A stretch of 64,000 nucleotides of DNA from Pigmentiphaga sp. NML080357 (GCF_002188465.1 NZ_NINW01000049.1:602733-666732), one strand, 5' to 3'. Shown: positions 28,320-36,694, counted from the stretch's first letter. Numbers and translations are program-made. Notes: generated by a model not told the origin, from the sequence alone.

Positions 28320-29189
28320 TTACTCCGCGAATCGATACAGCCGGTGCGGATTGTCCACGAGGACCTGCCGGCGCAACCCGGGATCGGGACACAACCGCAG
28401 GAACGTATTGAGCAGTTCGCCGTCGTCGGGCATGTCGCCGTGCACATTGGGGTGCGGCCAGTCCGTGCCCCACAGCAGGCGCCCGGGCATGGCTTCCAGC
28501 AGCGCGGCCATCAGCGGTTCGGCATCGCCGAAGGGACGCACGCCGGTGCTGGACGTGCGGTCCAGCCCCGAAATCTTGATCCACGCGCCTGGGTGGTCGC
28601 GCAGCGCCAGCAGCGACTGGAATGCCGCGCCTCCTGTGCCCTCGGCTGCCGCCACGCGTCCCATGTGATCGATCACGAAGGGTACGGGCAAGGTCTTCAG
28701 CTTGGGCAGCAGGCCTGCCAGCGATGCCTGGTCCGAATGGATGCATACGTGCCAGCCGAAGGGAGCGATGCGCGGCACGGTGCGCGCCAATTCATCCCAT
28801 CCCGCGTTGGCCAGGTGGGACACGAAATTGAAACGCACCCCGCGCACGCCGCGGCGATCGAGTTCGGCGATGCGCGCTTCGTCTGCATCGGGATCGAGCA
28901 GCGCCACCGCGCGATACTGGCCCGCGCCGCGATCCAGCGCGTCCAGCGTGACCGACAGGTCGGTGCCGTGGCAACCCGGATGCACGATGACGCCGCGTTG
29001 GAAACCCAGCGTCCGGTGCAAGCCGAGCAATTGCTCGAACGGCGCATCGGGCGGCGTATAGGGCCGGTCGTCGGCGTAGGGAAATACGGCAGCCGGTCCG
29101 AAGACGTGGAAATGCGTGTCGCAGGCGTTCGCCGGCAGGGCTTGGGCCGGGGGCGTGATCTCGGCCAGTGGAGGTGCGCAATCGGGCAT
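28320..29189 (-). CDS. Amidohydrolase-family lactonase (2-pyrone-4,6-dicarboxylate lactonase-like)
   Basis: A TIM-barrel metal-dependent hydrolase of 289 residues. It has CDTHFHVFGP at the N-terminus, IVHPGCHGTD, CIHSDQ, DHMGR and WGTDWPHPN with the catalytic Asp. This resembles LigI of the protocatechuate 4,5-cleavage pathway and related lactonases, but the pathway partners LigC and LigJ are absent, so the substrate is uncertain. It heads the minus-strand cluster and is divergent from a LysR gene. Confidence 0.88.
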   Translation of the reverse strand: MPDCAPPLAEITPPAQALPANACDTHFHVFGPAAVFPYADDRPYTPPDAPFEQLLGLHRTLGFQRGVIVHPGCHGTDLSVTLDALDRGAGQYRAVALLDPDADEARIAELDRRGVRGVRFNFVSHLANAGWDELARTVPRIAPFGWHVCIHSDQASLAGLLPKLKTLPVPFVIDHMGRVAAAEGTGGAAFQSLLALRDHPGAWIKISGLDRTSSTGVRPFGDAEPLMAALLEAMPGRLLWGTDWPHPNVHGDMPDDGELLNTFLRLCPDPGLRRQVLVDNPHRLYRFAE

Positions 29190-29267
29190 GGCGAAGTCGG
29201 AACTGTCGGGAATCCGGCATCATGCGCAAGCCCTGTCGGGCAAGCAATGCGTCCGCGCTGACTTCTG

Positions 29268-29290
29268 ATATAGAAAAAACGTATACCATT
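29268..29290. promoter_or_regulatory. Candidate LysR site/promoter in the 107-bp divergent gap
   Basis: The only AT-rich stretch between the divergent starts reads ATATAGAAAAAACGTATACC. It contains TATA-N9-TATA and a T-N11-A type spacing, as LysR boxes often have. It lies 7 bp before the LysR ATG, and that gene shows no clear Shine-Dalgarno sequence. Assigned by eye. Confidence 0.3.
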
Positions 29291-29296
29291 GCATTC

Positions 29297-30196
29297 ATGG
29301 ACCTTCGGCAAATCCGCTATTTCATCGTGGTCTGCGAAATGCACAGCTTCTCCCGGGCGGGAGAAGTGCTGGGCGTGTCGCAGCCTTCGCTCAGCCGGCA
29401 GATCCAGCTGCTCGAAGCCGAGCTGCGCCATCATCTGCTCCGGCGGACCGGCCGGGGCGTGGAGCCGACCGAGGCGGGCCTGCGCTTCCTGGAACACGCC
29501 AAGGCCATCGACGCCCTGGCGGCGCGCGCGAGAAAGGACATGCATGCCTTTCGCTCGCATTCGCAGGACAAGGTGCGGCTGGGGATGCCGCACCGCGTGG
29601 CGCGCCGGATGGCGCCGCACATCGTGCAGGCGTTCCGCCGTCAGCATCCCGAGGCGGCGTTGACGCTGGCCGAAGGCTTGAGCTCGGAAATGAACGAATG
29701 GCTGGTCAAGGAAAGGGTCGACCTGGCGATCCTGTACGATCCGCCTCCTTCCTCGCTGCTGCGGTATGAGTCCATCTATCGCGAGGACCTCGTCCTGGCG
29801 TATGGCAAAGCCTGCCGGCCGGCGCCGCCGCCGCACGTACGCGCCAGCGATCTCGGCAGCTATCCGCTGGTGCTGCCCAGCGCGCCCAACACCATACGCG
29901 CGCTGGTGGACCGGACCTGCCGCGAGCTCAACGTGACGCTGAACGTCGTGGCGGAGGTGGACGTGGTCCATACCATCCTCGAGACCATGACCGAGGAAAG
30001 CATGTTCACCATCATTCCGCGCTCGGCGCTCAGCGACATGCAGGGCCAGGACTACCTGACGTTCTCGACCATCGTCGATCCCACCATCATGAACAACCTG
30101 ACCCTGGCCACGCTGACGAGCGGCCCGCTGCCGCCCCTGGTGGAGGCGACGGCGCGCATCATCCGCGGACTCGACATGGCCCGCCTCTTTGCCTGA
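29297..30196 (+). CDS. LysR-family transcriptional regulator
   Basis: A 299-residue LysR regulator with an N-terminal winged HTH (MDLRQIRYFIVVCEMHSFSRAGEVLGVSQPSLSRQI region) and a periplasmic-binding-protein-like effector domain. It is divergent from the amidohydrolase cluster (28320-29189 and onward), the classic position of its target. The start at 29297 is fixed by MDLRQIRYF. It is convergent with hmp, 18 bp apart. Confidence 0.92.
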   Translation: MDLRQIRYFIVVCEMHSFSRAGEVLGVSQPSLSRQIQLLEAELRHHLLRRTGRGVEPTEAGLRFLEHAKAIDALAARARKDMHAFRSHSQDKVRLGMPHRVARRMAPHIVQAFRRQHPEAALTLAEGLSSEMNEWLVKERVDLAILYDPPPSSLLRYESIYREDLVLAYGKACRPAPPPHVRASDLGSYPLVLPSAPNTIRALVDRTCRELNVTLNVVAEVDVVHTILETMTEESMFTIIPRSALSDMQGQDYLTFSTIVDPTIMNNLTLATLTSGPLPPLVEATARIIRGLDMARLFA

Positions 30197-30214
30197 TCCC
30201 GGCGCCGGATCCGG

Positions 30215-31393
30215 CTATACCGCCGCCTCCGGCCCGAAGAACTCATACCGCGTCTGCGCCTCGGGCACGCCCAGTTCCTTCAGGTAGCGCTTCACGTTGC
30301 GCATGAAGGGCCGAGGGCCGAGGAAGTACACGTCCACGTCCCGGTCCTGCGGCAGCCATTGCGCCAATTGCTCCTTGGTCAGGTATCCCACCGCGTCGGG
30401 CCGCTGCGCCGCCTCGCCAGGTTCGTCATAGCAGTAGAAGCGCTTGAGCTGCGGGAACTTGGCCGCCGCCGCGTCCACGTAGTCGCGGAAAGCATGCACG
30501 GCGCGGTTGCGCGCGCAGTGGATGAAGTGGATCGCGCGCGATGTGCCCAGGGCCGCTTGCAGCATGGCCAGGGTGGGCGTGATGCCGACGCCGCCGCTGA
30601 TCAGCACCAGCGGCTTGCTGCTTGCCTGCAGCGTGAAATTGCCCGAGGGCGGGAAGAGCGCGAGGGTGTCGCCTTCGTTGACCTTGTCGTGCAGGTGGTT
30701 GGAGACCACGCCGTCGCCTTGGCGCTTGACGCTGATGCGGTACTCGCGTCCGTTGGGAGGAGCGGATAGCGAGTAGTTGCGGCGAACCTCGGCGCCGTCG
30801 ACGAGCAGCGTCAGGCCGATGTACTGGCCGGGCTGGAAATCCAATACCGGGCCGCCGTCGGCGGGTACGAGATAGAAAGACGTGATCTCCGCGCTTTCGG
30901 GTTCCTTGCGGGCCACCCGGAAGGTCCGCGCGCCGCGCCAGCCGCCCGGCGCCTTCTCCTGGGTGGCGTAGCACTGCTCCTCGGCCTCGATCAGCAGCGA
31001 AGCCAGTTGCTGGTAGGCCGCGCCCCAGGCCTGCAGCACTTCGTCGGTCGCGACCTCGGGGCCCAGCACTTCGCGGATGGCGCGCAACAGGCACGAACCG
31101 ACGATGGGATAGTGTTCGGGCAGGATCTGCAGCCCGACGTGCTTGTTCACGATGCGGCCGACCAGGCCGCCCAGCGGCGTAAGGTCGTCGATGTGGCGGG
31201 CATAGGCCAGCACGCCGTTGGCCAGCGCGCGGGGCTGGTCGCCGCTGGCCTGGTGCGCCTGGTTGAACAGCGGCCGCACCTGGGGATACTCGGCCAGCAT
31301 GAGCCGGTAGAAATGGGTGGTCAGCGCTTCGCCGCCGGTTTCCAGCAGCGGGACGGTCGCCTTGACGATGGCTCGGTGTTGAGCGGACAGCAT
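30215..31393 (-). CDS. hmp: Flavohemoprotein nitric oxide dioxygenase
   Basis: A 392-residue cytosolic enzyme that turns NO and O2 into nitrate using NAD(P)H. The globin domain (1-140) has the distal pair Tyr29 and Gln53, proximal His85 (NKHVGLQ) and Tyr95. The reductase part has the FAD motif RRNYSLS and the NAD motif GGVGITPTL. The start at 31393 follows AGGAG and gives MLSAQHR. It is divergent from norR with GT-N7-AC sites and a possible sigma-54 promoter between them, so it is probably NO-induced through NorR. Confidence 0.95.
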   Translation of the reverse strand: MLSAQHRAIVKATVPLLETGGEALTTHFYRLMLAEYPQVRPLFNQAHQASGDQPRALANGVLAYARHIDDLTPLGGLVGRIVNKHVGLQILPEHYPIVGSCLLRAIREVLGPEVATDEVLQAWGAAYQQLASLLIEAEEQCYATQEKAPGGWRGARTFRVARKEPESAEITSFYLVPADGGPVLDFQPGQYIGLTLLVDGAEVRRNYSLSAPPNGREYRISVKRQGDGVVSNHLHDKVNEGDTLALFPPSGNFTLQASSKPLVLISGGVGITPTLAMLQAALGTSRAIHFIHCARNRAVHAFRDYVDAAAAKFPQLKRFYCYDEPGEAAQRPDAVGYLTKEQLAQWLPQDRDVDVYFLGPRPFMRNVKRYLKELGVPEAQTRYEFFGPEAAV

Positions 31394-31447
31394 GGGATCT
31401 CCTGGGAGAGCGGCTGCATGGGAAGAAGCAGCCTTCGTCTTCTCTCT

Positions 31448-31463
31448 TTCAAGATGCATGCCA
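31448..31463 (-). promoter_or_regulatory. Candidate sigma-54 promoter of hmp
   Basis: Read on the minus strand, TGGCATGCATCTTGAA matches the -24 element TGGCA well, but the -12 element is TTGAA, not TTGCA/T. It lies about 55 bp upstream of the hmp start and 42 to 103 bp from the three GT-N7-AC sites. Plausible for a NorR-dependent promoter but imperfect. Confidence 0.4.
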
Positions 31464-31504
31464 GGCGCAATCTCGCGGCACTGCGCCATATGCGGCGAAA
31501 GTAA

Positions 31505-31561
31505 GTCATAATGACATATACTGGACATGTGTTTTTATGACTCGTATATAGTCAAAATGAC
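31505..31561. promoter_or_regulatory. Three GT-N7-AC NorR binding sites
   Basis: GTCATAATGAC (31505-31515), GTTTTTATGAC (31531-31541) and GTCAAAATGAC (31551-31561) each match GT-N7-AC, the core of the known NorR enhancer, which occurs as three copies in E. coli norR-norVW. The third overlaps the norR start codon at 31557, which could allow autorepression. Confidence 0.65.
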
Positions 31562-33137
31562 TGCAAACGCCTTGCTGCACGCGCTCGTTCCGCTGGTCGA
31601 CGACCTGGCGCGCGACCTGGCCGAAGGGGAACGCTACCGGCGCTTGCTCAAGGCCGTTCGCGCCCTGGTGCCTTGCGATGCAACAGCGCTGTTGCGGCTC
31701 GATGGCGAATGGCTGGTGCCGCTTGCCGTGGATGGCCTGAGCGGCGACACGCTGGGCCGCCGCTTCAAGGTGGACGAGCACCCTCGTTTCCAGCTGCTGC
31801 TCCAGTCTGGCGGCCCGACTCGCTTTCCGGCCGGAAGCCGCCTGCCCGACCCCTATGACGGCCTCGTCGAAGGCATGGAAGGCGAACAGCTGGAAGTGCA
31901 CGATTGCCTGGGTTGCGTGCTGCGGGTGGGCGAGCATCCGTGGGGACTGTTGACGCTGGACGCGCTGGAGGCCGGGCGGTTCTCCGAACATGACCTGGAC
32001 ATCCTGCAGACTTTCGCCAGCCTGGCCGCGGCCACGGTCAGCGTGGCCGACCGTCTGCAGCAACTGGCCTCGCGCGCCAGCGACGAACACCAGCGCGCGG
32101 AAATCTACCGTGCCGCCGCCGAAACCTCGCCGCGCCCGCTGCTCGGACAGAGCGCCGTCATCCGCCGGCTCCTGGACGAAGTGCGTACCGTGGGTGCCAG
32201 CGACCTGACCGTGCTGGTGACGGGCGAGACCGGCGTCGGAAAGGAACTGGTGGCGCAGGCCCTGCATGCGGCTTCGCCGCGCGCCGCGCGCCCGCTGGTC
32301 AGCCTCAATTGCGCCGCCTTGCCCGAAGCCCTGGTGGAAAGCGAGTTGTTCGGCCACGTCAAAGGTGCGTTCTCGGGCGCCGTGGGAGATCGCCGAGGCA
32401 AGTTCGAACTGGCCGACGGCGGCACGCTGCTGCTGGACGAGGTGGGCGAACTGCCGTTGACGGTGCAGGCCAAGCTGTTGCGCGTCCTGCAAAGCGGCCA
32501 GCTGCAGCGCGTCGGCTCCGATCGCGAGCACCATGTCGACGTGCGGCTGATCGCGGCCACCAACCGGGACCTTGCCGAGGAAGTCCGCAAGGGGCGCTTT
32601 CGTGCCGATCTCTATCACCGGCTGAGCGTGTACCCCTTGCGCGTGCCGCCCTTGCGCGAGCGCGGGCGGGACGTGCTGCTGCTCAGCGGCGCGTTCCTGG
32701 AGGAAAACCGCTCGCGCCTGGGTTTGCGCAACCTGCGCCTGGCCGCCGATGCGCAGGCGGCGCTCTTGGCCTACGACTGGCCGGGCAATGTGCGGGAACT
32801 GGAGCACTTGATCGGCCGCAGCGCATTGAAGGCGTTGTCGCGGCAGGCCAAGCGTCCCGCCATCCTGACACTGACGGCAGCCGACCTCGGGCTGGAGGAG
32901 CGCGAAGCGGGGCCGCCCGCTCCCGCGCTTGATCATACGGCGGCCAACAGCGCAGGCGTTTCGGCTCAGCCGTTGAAGCTGGCGGTCGACGACTACCAGC
33001 GCAGCCTGATCGTTGCGGCACTGCGCCGCCATGGGAACAATTGGTCGGCTGCCGCGCGCGAGCTGGGAGTGGATCGGGCCAACCTGGCGCGCCTGGCCGG
33101 AAGACTGGGGCTGCGGTCGGCGGCTTCCGGATCATGA
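31557..33137 (+). CDS. norR: Nitric oxide-responsive sigma-54 activator NorR
   Basis: A 526-residue bacterial enhancer-binding protein. An N-terminal GAF domain (about 20-180, the NO-sensing iron site in the family) precedes the AAA+ domain (about 195-430) with Walker A GETGVGKE and Walker B LLLDEVGEL. The C-terminal Fis-type HTH is WSAAARELGVDRANL. The sigma-54 contact loop reads GAFSGA in place of the canonical GAFTGA. ATG 31557 is preferred; an in-frame ATG at 31527 would span two of the three NorR sites. Confidence 0.92.
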   Translation: MTANALLHALVPLVDDLARDLAEGERYRRLLKAVRALVPCDATALLRLDGEWLVPLAVDGLSGDTLGRRFKVDEHPRFQLLLQSGGPTRFPAGSRLPDPYDGLVEGMEGEQLEVHDCLGCVLRVGEHPWGLLTLDALEAGRFSEHDLDILQTFASLAAATVSVADRLQQLASRASDEHQRAEIYRAAAETSPRPLLGQSAVIRRLLDEVRTVGASDLTVLVTGETGVGKELVAQALHAASPRAARPLVSLNCAALPEALVESELFGHVKGAFSGAVGDRRGKFELADGGTLLLDEVGELPLTVQAKLLRVLQSGQLQRVGSDREHHVDVRLIAATNRDLAEEVRKGRFRADLYHRLSVYPLRVPPLRERGRDVLLLSGAFLEENRSRLGLRNLRLAADAQAALLAYDWPGNVRELEHLIGRSALKALSRQAKRPAILTLTAADLGLEEREAGPPAPALDHTAANSAGVSAQPLKLAVDDYQRSLIVAALRRHGNNWSAAARELGVDRANLARLAGRLGLRSAASGS

Positions 33138-33170
33138 TGGCGCGAGGGCATACCCGGAAAGGAATAGGAC

Positions 33171-34046
33171 ATGGATCTGCAGAGCCTGAGAACCTTCGTC
33201 GCCTGCGTCGAGGAGAAAAGCCTGAGCCGCTGTGCCGAGAGGCTGAATGTCGTCGCTTCGGCGGTGAGCAAACGCCTAGCGGAACTCGAGCGCGAGCATG
33301 GCGTATCCCTGCTGCGCCGGACCGGACGGGGCGTCGAGCCCACGGCGGCGGGCGAGGCGCTGTATCGCCATGCGACCTCGCTGCTGGCGGCAGCCCGGCA
33401 ACTGGAGCGTACGCTGGCGAGCTTTCGCGACGACGGAGAGTCGCATATCAGGATCGCCGCGTGCCGGTCGGTCGTGCTGCAGTATCTGCCGCGCGTCATC
33501 AGCATGCTGCGCCGCGCGTGCCCGGATCATCGCGTCGACATCGTGGAAGCGTCCAGCGTCGTGATTCCCGCGCTGGTCGCCCAGGGGGAAGCCGAAGTCG
33601 GCATCTATCACGCGCCGTTTCCGCCGCCGGGCTTGCACTGCGTGGAGTACCGCCGTGAACGCGTCGCCCTGGTCGTCCCGATGGGGCATCCGCTCGCACG
33701 GCGCGGCCCGGTAAGATTCTTCGACACACTGGATCACAATTACGTCGGTTACTTCCCGCGCCATGATCTTGCCAATTTTCAACGGCTGATCGGGGAAAAC
33801 CTGCCCAAGCCCATCAATGTCAGCGCGCAGGTTTCCAATCCCGAGGCGCGCTGCATGCTCGTACGCGAGGGCCTGGGCCTGGCCCTGATGGCCGAGGGTC
33901 TGGCGCGGGCCTATGCCGAGAGGACGGGGGTCGAGGTCGTCGCGCTCGAGGATGAATGGGCGGGCCGCCAGATCTGGATGGCGTGCGGTGATCCCGCGGC
34001 CTTGCCGGAAGGCGCGCGGGAGCTCTTCAAGTACGCGCCGGCCTGA
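33171..34046 (+). CDS. LysR-family transcriptional regulator
   Basis: A 291-residue LysR regulator with HTH MDLQSLRTFVACVEEKSLSR and VASAVSKRLAELE, and a substrate-binding domain. It follows norR by 33 bp on the same strand, with AAGGAATAGGAC before the ATG, and ends 32 bp from the convergent SDR gene. Because the SDR and Bug pair faces away from it, its target is not obvious. It may control either that pair or genes elsewhere. Confidence 0.9.
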   Translation: MDLQSLRTFVACVEEKSLSRCAERLNVVASAVSKRLAELEREHGVSLLRRTGRGVEPTAAGEALYRHATSLLAAARQLERTLASFRDDGESHIRIAACRSVVLQYLPRVISMLRRACPDHRVDIVEASSVVIPALVAQGEAEVGIYHAPFPPPGLHCVEYRRERVALVVPMGHPLARRGPVRFFDTLDHNYVGYFPRHDLANFQRLIGENLPKPINVSAQVSNPEARCMLVREGLGLALMAEGLARAYAERTGVEVVALEDEWAGRQIWMACGDPAALPEGARELFKYAPA

Positions 34047-34078
34047 TGATCCAGCGCCCGGCCGCAAGCGGGTGCGCT

Positions 34079-34885
34079 TCAGCCGCGCTTGAGCAGCAGG
34101 CCGCCATCGACGGGAAGGAGGACGCCCGTCACATATCGCGCTTCGTCCGACGCCAGGAAAAGCGCGGCGTTCGCAACGTCGGCGGCTTCACCCATGTAGC
34201 CCATCGGCACCAGCGCATCGCGTTCGCGGCGGATCATGTCGCGCGGCACCCCGGTTTCCTCGGCGCGCCGTTCGATCGCCATGGGCGTGTCGATCAGGCC
34301 CGGCAGGATCGCGTTGGCGCGCACGCCGTGCTTGGCGTTTTCGTACGCGATGTGCTGGGTCAGCGTGTTGACCGCGCCCTTGCTGGTCTTGTAGGTGACC
34401 GTGGGCCGGCCGGACAGCGAGGACGTCGACGACACGTTGATGATGCAGCCGGACCGCTGGCCCACCATCTGCGGCAGCGCGTGCTTGCACATCAGGAACA
34501 TGCCGGTCAGGTTGGCGTCCATGATGCGCTGCCAGGATTCGAGCGACAGCTCGGCGGTCCTGGCGTCGCCCTTGGAGAAGCCCACGTTGTTGTGCAGGAT
34601 GTCCAGGCGTCCCCATCTTTCCACGCACGATCGCACCACCTGGCGGCAGTCATTCTCGTCGGTGATGTCGGCTATCGCCACTTCCGCCGTGGCGCCCAGC
34701 CGGCGGACCGCTTCGAGCGTGTCCTCGGCCCATTCCCCGTTGATGTCCACCAGCAGGAGCGTCGCGCCTTCCTGTGCGAAGCGCTCCGCGGTGGCGCGTC
34801 CGTTGCCCCTCGTCGTGCCCGGGCGCTGGCCCGCGCCCACGATGATGGCCGTCTTGCCAGCCAACCGTTGGCCGTTCGTCGTCAT
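34079..34885 (-). CDS. Short-chain dehydrogenase/reductase
   Basis: A 268-residue Rossmann enzyme. The nucleotide loop VGAGQRPGTTRGNGRA is an extended variant like that of the SDR at 26329. VDINGE after beta-2 suggests NAD. NNVGF, NVSSTSS and Tyr-Lys-Thr-Ser-Lys (TYKTSKG) hold the catalytic Ser, Tyr and Lys. ATG 34885 is chosen over TTG 34903 because AAGGAC is well spaced before it. The gene is downstream of a Bug receptor and probably oxidises or reduces its ligand or a product of it (inference). Confidence 0.92.
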   Translation of the reverse strand: MTTNGQRLAGKTAIIVGAGQRPGTTRGNGRATAERFAQEGATLLLVDINGEWAEDTLEAVRRLGATAEVAIADITDENDCRQVVRSCVERWGRLDILHNNVGFSKGDARTAELSLESWQRIMDANLTGMFLMCKHALPQMVGQRSGCIINVSSTSSLSGRPTVTYKTSKGAVNTLTQHIAYENAKHGVRANAILPGLIDTPMAIERRAEETGVPRDMIRRERDALVPMGYMGEAADVANAALFLASDEARYVTGVLLPVDGGLLLKRG

Positions 34886-34899
34886 ATGCTGTCCTTGCA

Positions 34900-35898
34900 T
34901 CAAGTGGTGGTGATCCCGCCGTCATGGATAACCTGGCGCCAGCGTGCCTGCTCGGCTTGGCGGAAGGCACGCATTTCCTGTGGCGAGCCGGCCGCGACCT
35001 TCATGCCGTCGGCGGCGACCCGCGCCTTGTAGCCGGGGTCGTTGGCGGCCTTGTTCAAGGCGGCGTTCAGCACGGCGACGATGTCGGGCGGAGTGCCCGC
35101 GGGGGCAAGGATCGCGTACCAGACTTCCGCCGAATAGCCGGGCACGAGTTCCGCGATAGCGGGGATGCCCGGATAGGCGGGCGTGCGCTCGCGCGAGGTG
35201 AGCGCGACGGCCTGCAGCGTTCCTTCTTCCACGTACTTCGCGACGCCTCCCGCGGTGGCGAAGACGAAGTCCAGGCGGCCGCCGGCCAGGTCGGTGTAGG
35301 CCTGGGCAGCGCCTTTGTAGGGGATGTGAGTCAGGTCGACGCCGGCCTTCATCTTGAATAGTTCCGCCGCCAGATGGACGGCCGAACCGTTGCCGGAGGA
35401 GCCGTAGGTCAGCTTGCCCGGATTGGCCTTGGCGTAGCGGATGACGGCATCGAGGGTCTTGAACCGGCTCTTCGGATGCGTGACCAGCACGTTCGGTCCG
35501 ACGCAGATCAGGCCGACGTCGGTGAAGTCGCGGTCGGTGTCGTAGGGCAGGTCCTTGACCAGCGTGTCGTTGATGGCCAGGGCCGTAGTCGTCAGCAGCA
35601 GCGTGTAGCCGTCGGGCTTGGCCTTGGCCACGATGTTCGAGCCGATGACGGTGCCGCCTCCGGGCCGGTTGTCGACCACGATGGATTGGCCCAGCGCCTC
35701 GGCCATGGCGGCGGCCAGGGAGCGTCCGACGACATCCGTGCCGCCGCCCGGCGTGAAGGGGACGACGAGGCGCAGCGCGCGGGCGGGAAAGTCCTGGCCG
35801 CCGGCTGCCCGGGCGGCGGTGCCGGGCAGCGCCCCGGATGCGGCGGCAACGCCCAGCATGCGCAGCGTGTCGCGCCGGCTGGTCGACGGCAGTTTCAT
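34900..35898 (-). CDS. Bug-family tripartite tricarboxylate receptor with Tat-like signal (third of four)
   Basis: A 332-residue Bug/TctC receptor whose N-terminus is STSRRDTLRMLGVAAASGA. This matches the twin-arginine pattern SRRxxLR with a hydrophobic stretch and cleavage near AARAAG, unlike the Sec signals of the other three Bug proteins. Family motifs VPFTPGGGTDVVGRSLA, VVDNRPGGGTVIGSN and IPYKGAAQAYTDLAGG follow. The gene precedes the SDR by about 14 bp and is separated by 109 bp from a GntR regulator. Confidence 0.93.
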   Translation of the reverse strand: MKLPSTSRRDTLRMLGVAAASGALPGTAARAAGGQDFPARALRLVVPFTPGGGTDVVGRSLAAAMAEALGQSIVVDNRPGGGTVIGSNIVAKAKPDGYTLLLTTTALAINDTLVKDLPYDTDRDFTDVGLICVGPNVLVTHPKSRFKTLDAVIRYAKANPGKLTYGSSGNGSAVHLAAELFKMKAGVDLTHIPYKGAAQAYTDLAGGRLDFVFATAGGVAKYVEEGTLQAVALTSRERTPAYPGIPAIAELVPGYSAEVWYAILAPAGTPPDIVAVLNAALNKAANDPGYKARVAADGMKVAAGSPQEMRAFRQAEQARWRQVIHDGGITTT

Positions 35899-36007
35899 GA
35901 TTGCCTCCTATGTGCTGTTCTAGTCAGGGCATCATAGGAAGCGGCGTTGCCGCCGAGTTGAAAATCAGGAACGGGAGTGGTTCCCGGATTTCACGCCCGC
36001 ACGGCGG

Positions 36008-36694
36008 TCAATGATCGGAGGCGAAACGCTCGGCCAGGACCTCGGTCGTGCGCATCAGGTGCAGCTTGAGTAGCGCCACGGCCTTGGAGGCCTGGCCCGA
36101 GAGCGCGGCCTTCATGATGGCCTCGTGCTCGCTGATCACGTCCTGGGCCAATTGGCGCTGCGACGATGGGTGGACCAGACGGATGCGCCGATAGCGCTCG
36201 GAATGGTTGACCAGTTGCTCATTGATCCGCAGCAGCCATTTGGACTTGGCGGCCGACAGCAGCGCCCGGTGGAATTCGCGGTGCGTGGCTTCCCAGTAGT
36301 CGGCGCCGTCGTGTTCGGACGGACTGTTGGGCAAGGGCGCCTTGGAAAGCTTGTACCAGGCGGAGGTGACGGCGGCGCCCCAGTTGTCGTCGCCATGGGC
36401 GATGGCGTCCTCGAACAGCATGCTTTCGATGGCGATGCGCGCCGACATGAGGTCGTCCAGGTCCGCCCGTGACAGCGGCGCCACCCGGAAGCCGCGCTGG
36501 CCTTCGTTGCTGACCAGGCCTTCGCCCGACAGCTGCAGCAAGGCCTCGCGGATGGGACTCAGGCCCAGATCGTAGCGCTTCTGGAGATCGGCCAGCTTGA
36601 GTTTTTCTCCCGGAGCCAGTTCGCCGGAAATGATGTCCGCGCGCATGCGCTCGTGGGCGACTTCCGAGATCGTACGCTTGGGTGCCTGAGCCAT
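36008..36694 (-). CDS. GntR-family regulator with FCD domain
   Basis: A 228-residue FadR-type regulator. The N-terminal winged HTH (TISEVAHERMRADIISGELAPGEKL and LGLSPIREALLQLSGEGLV) is followed by an all-alpha FCD ligand domain with metal-type histidines (ATHREFHRALL, and SEHEAIMKAAL). FCD regulators usually sense organic acids or sugar acids. An AT-rich inverted-repeat-dense gap upstream (36754-36966) separates it from the divergent epimerase-TRAP operon, which is its likely target together with itself. Confidence 0.92.
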   Translation of the reverse strand: MAQAPKRTISEVAHERMRADIISGELAPGEKLKLADLQKRYDLGLSPIREALLQLSGEGLVSNEGQRGFRVAPLSRADLDDLMSARIAIESMLFEDAIAHGDDNWGAAVTSAWYKLSKAPLPNSPSEHDGADYWEATHREFHRALLSAAKSKWLLRINEQLVNHSERYRRIRLVHPSSQRQLAQDVISEHEAIMKAALSGQASKAVALLKLHLMRTTEVLAERFASDH

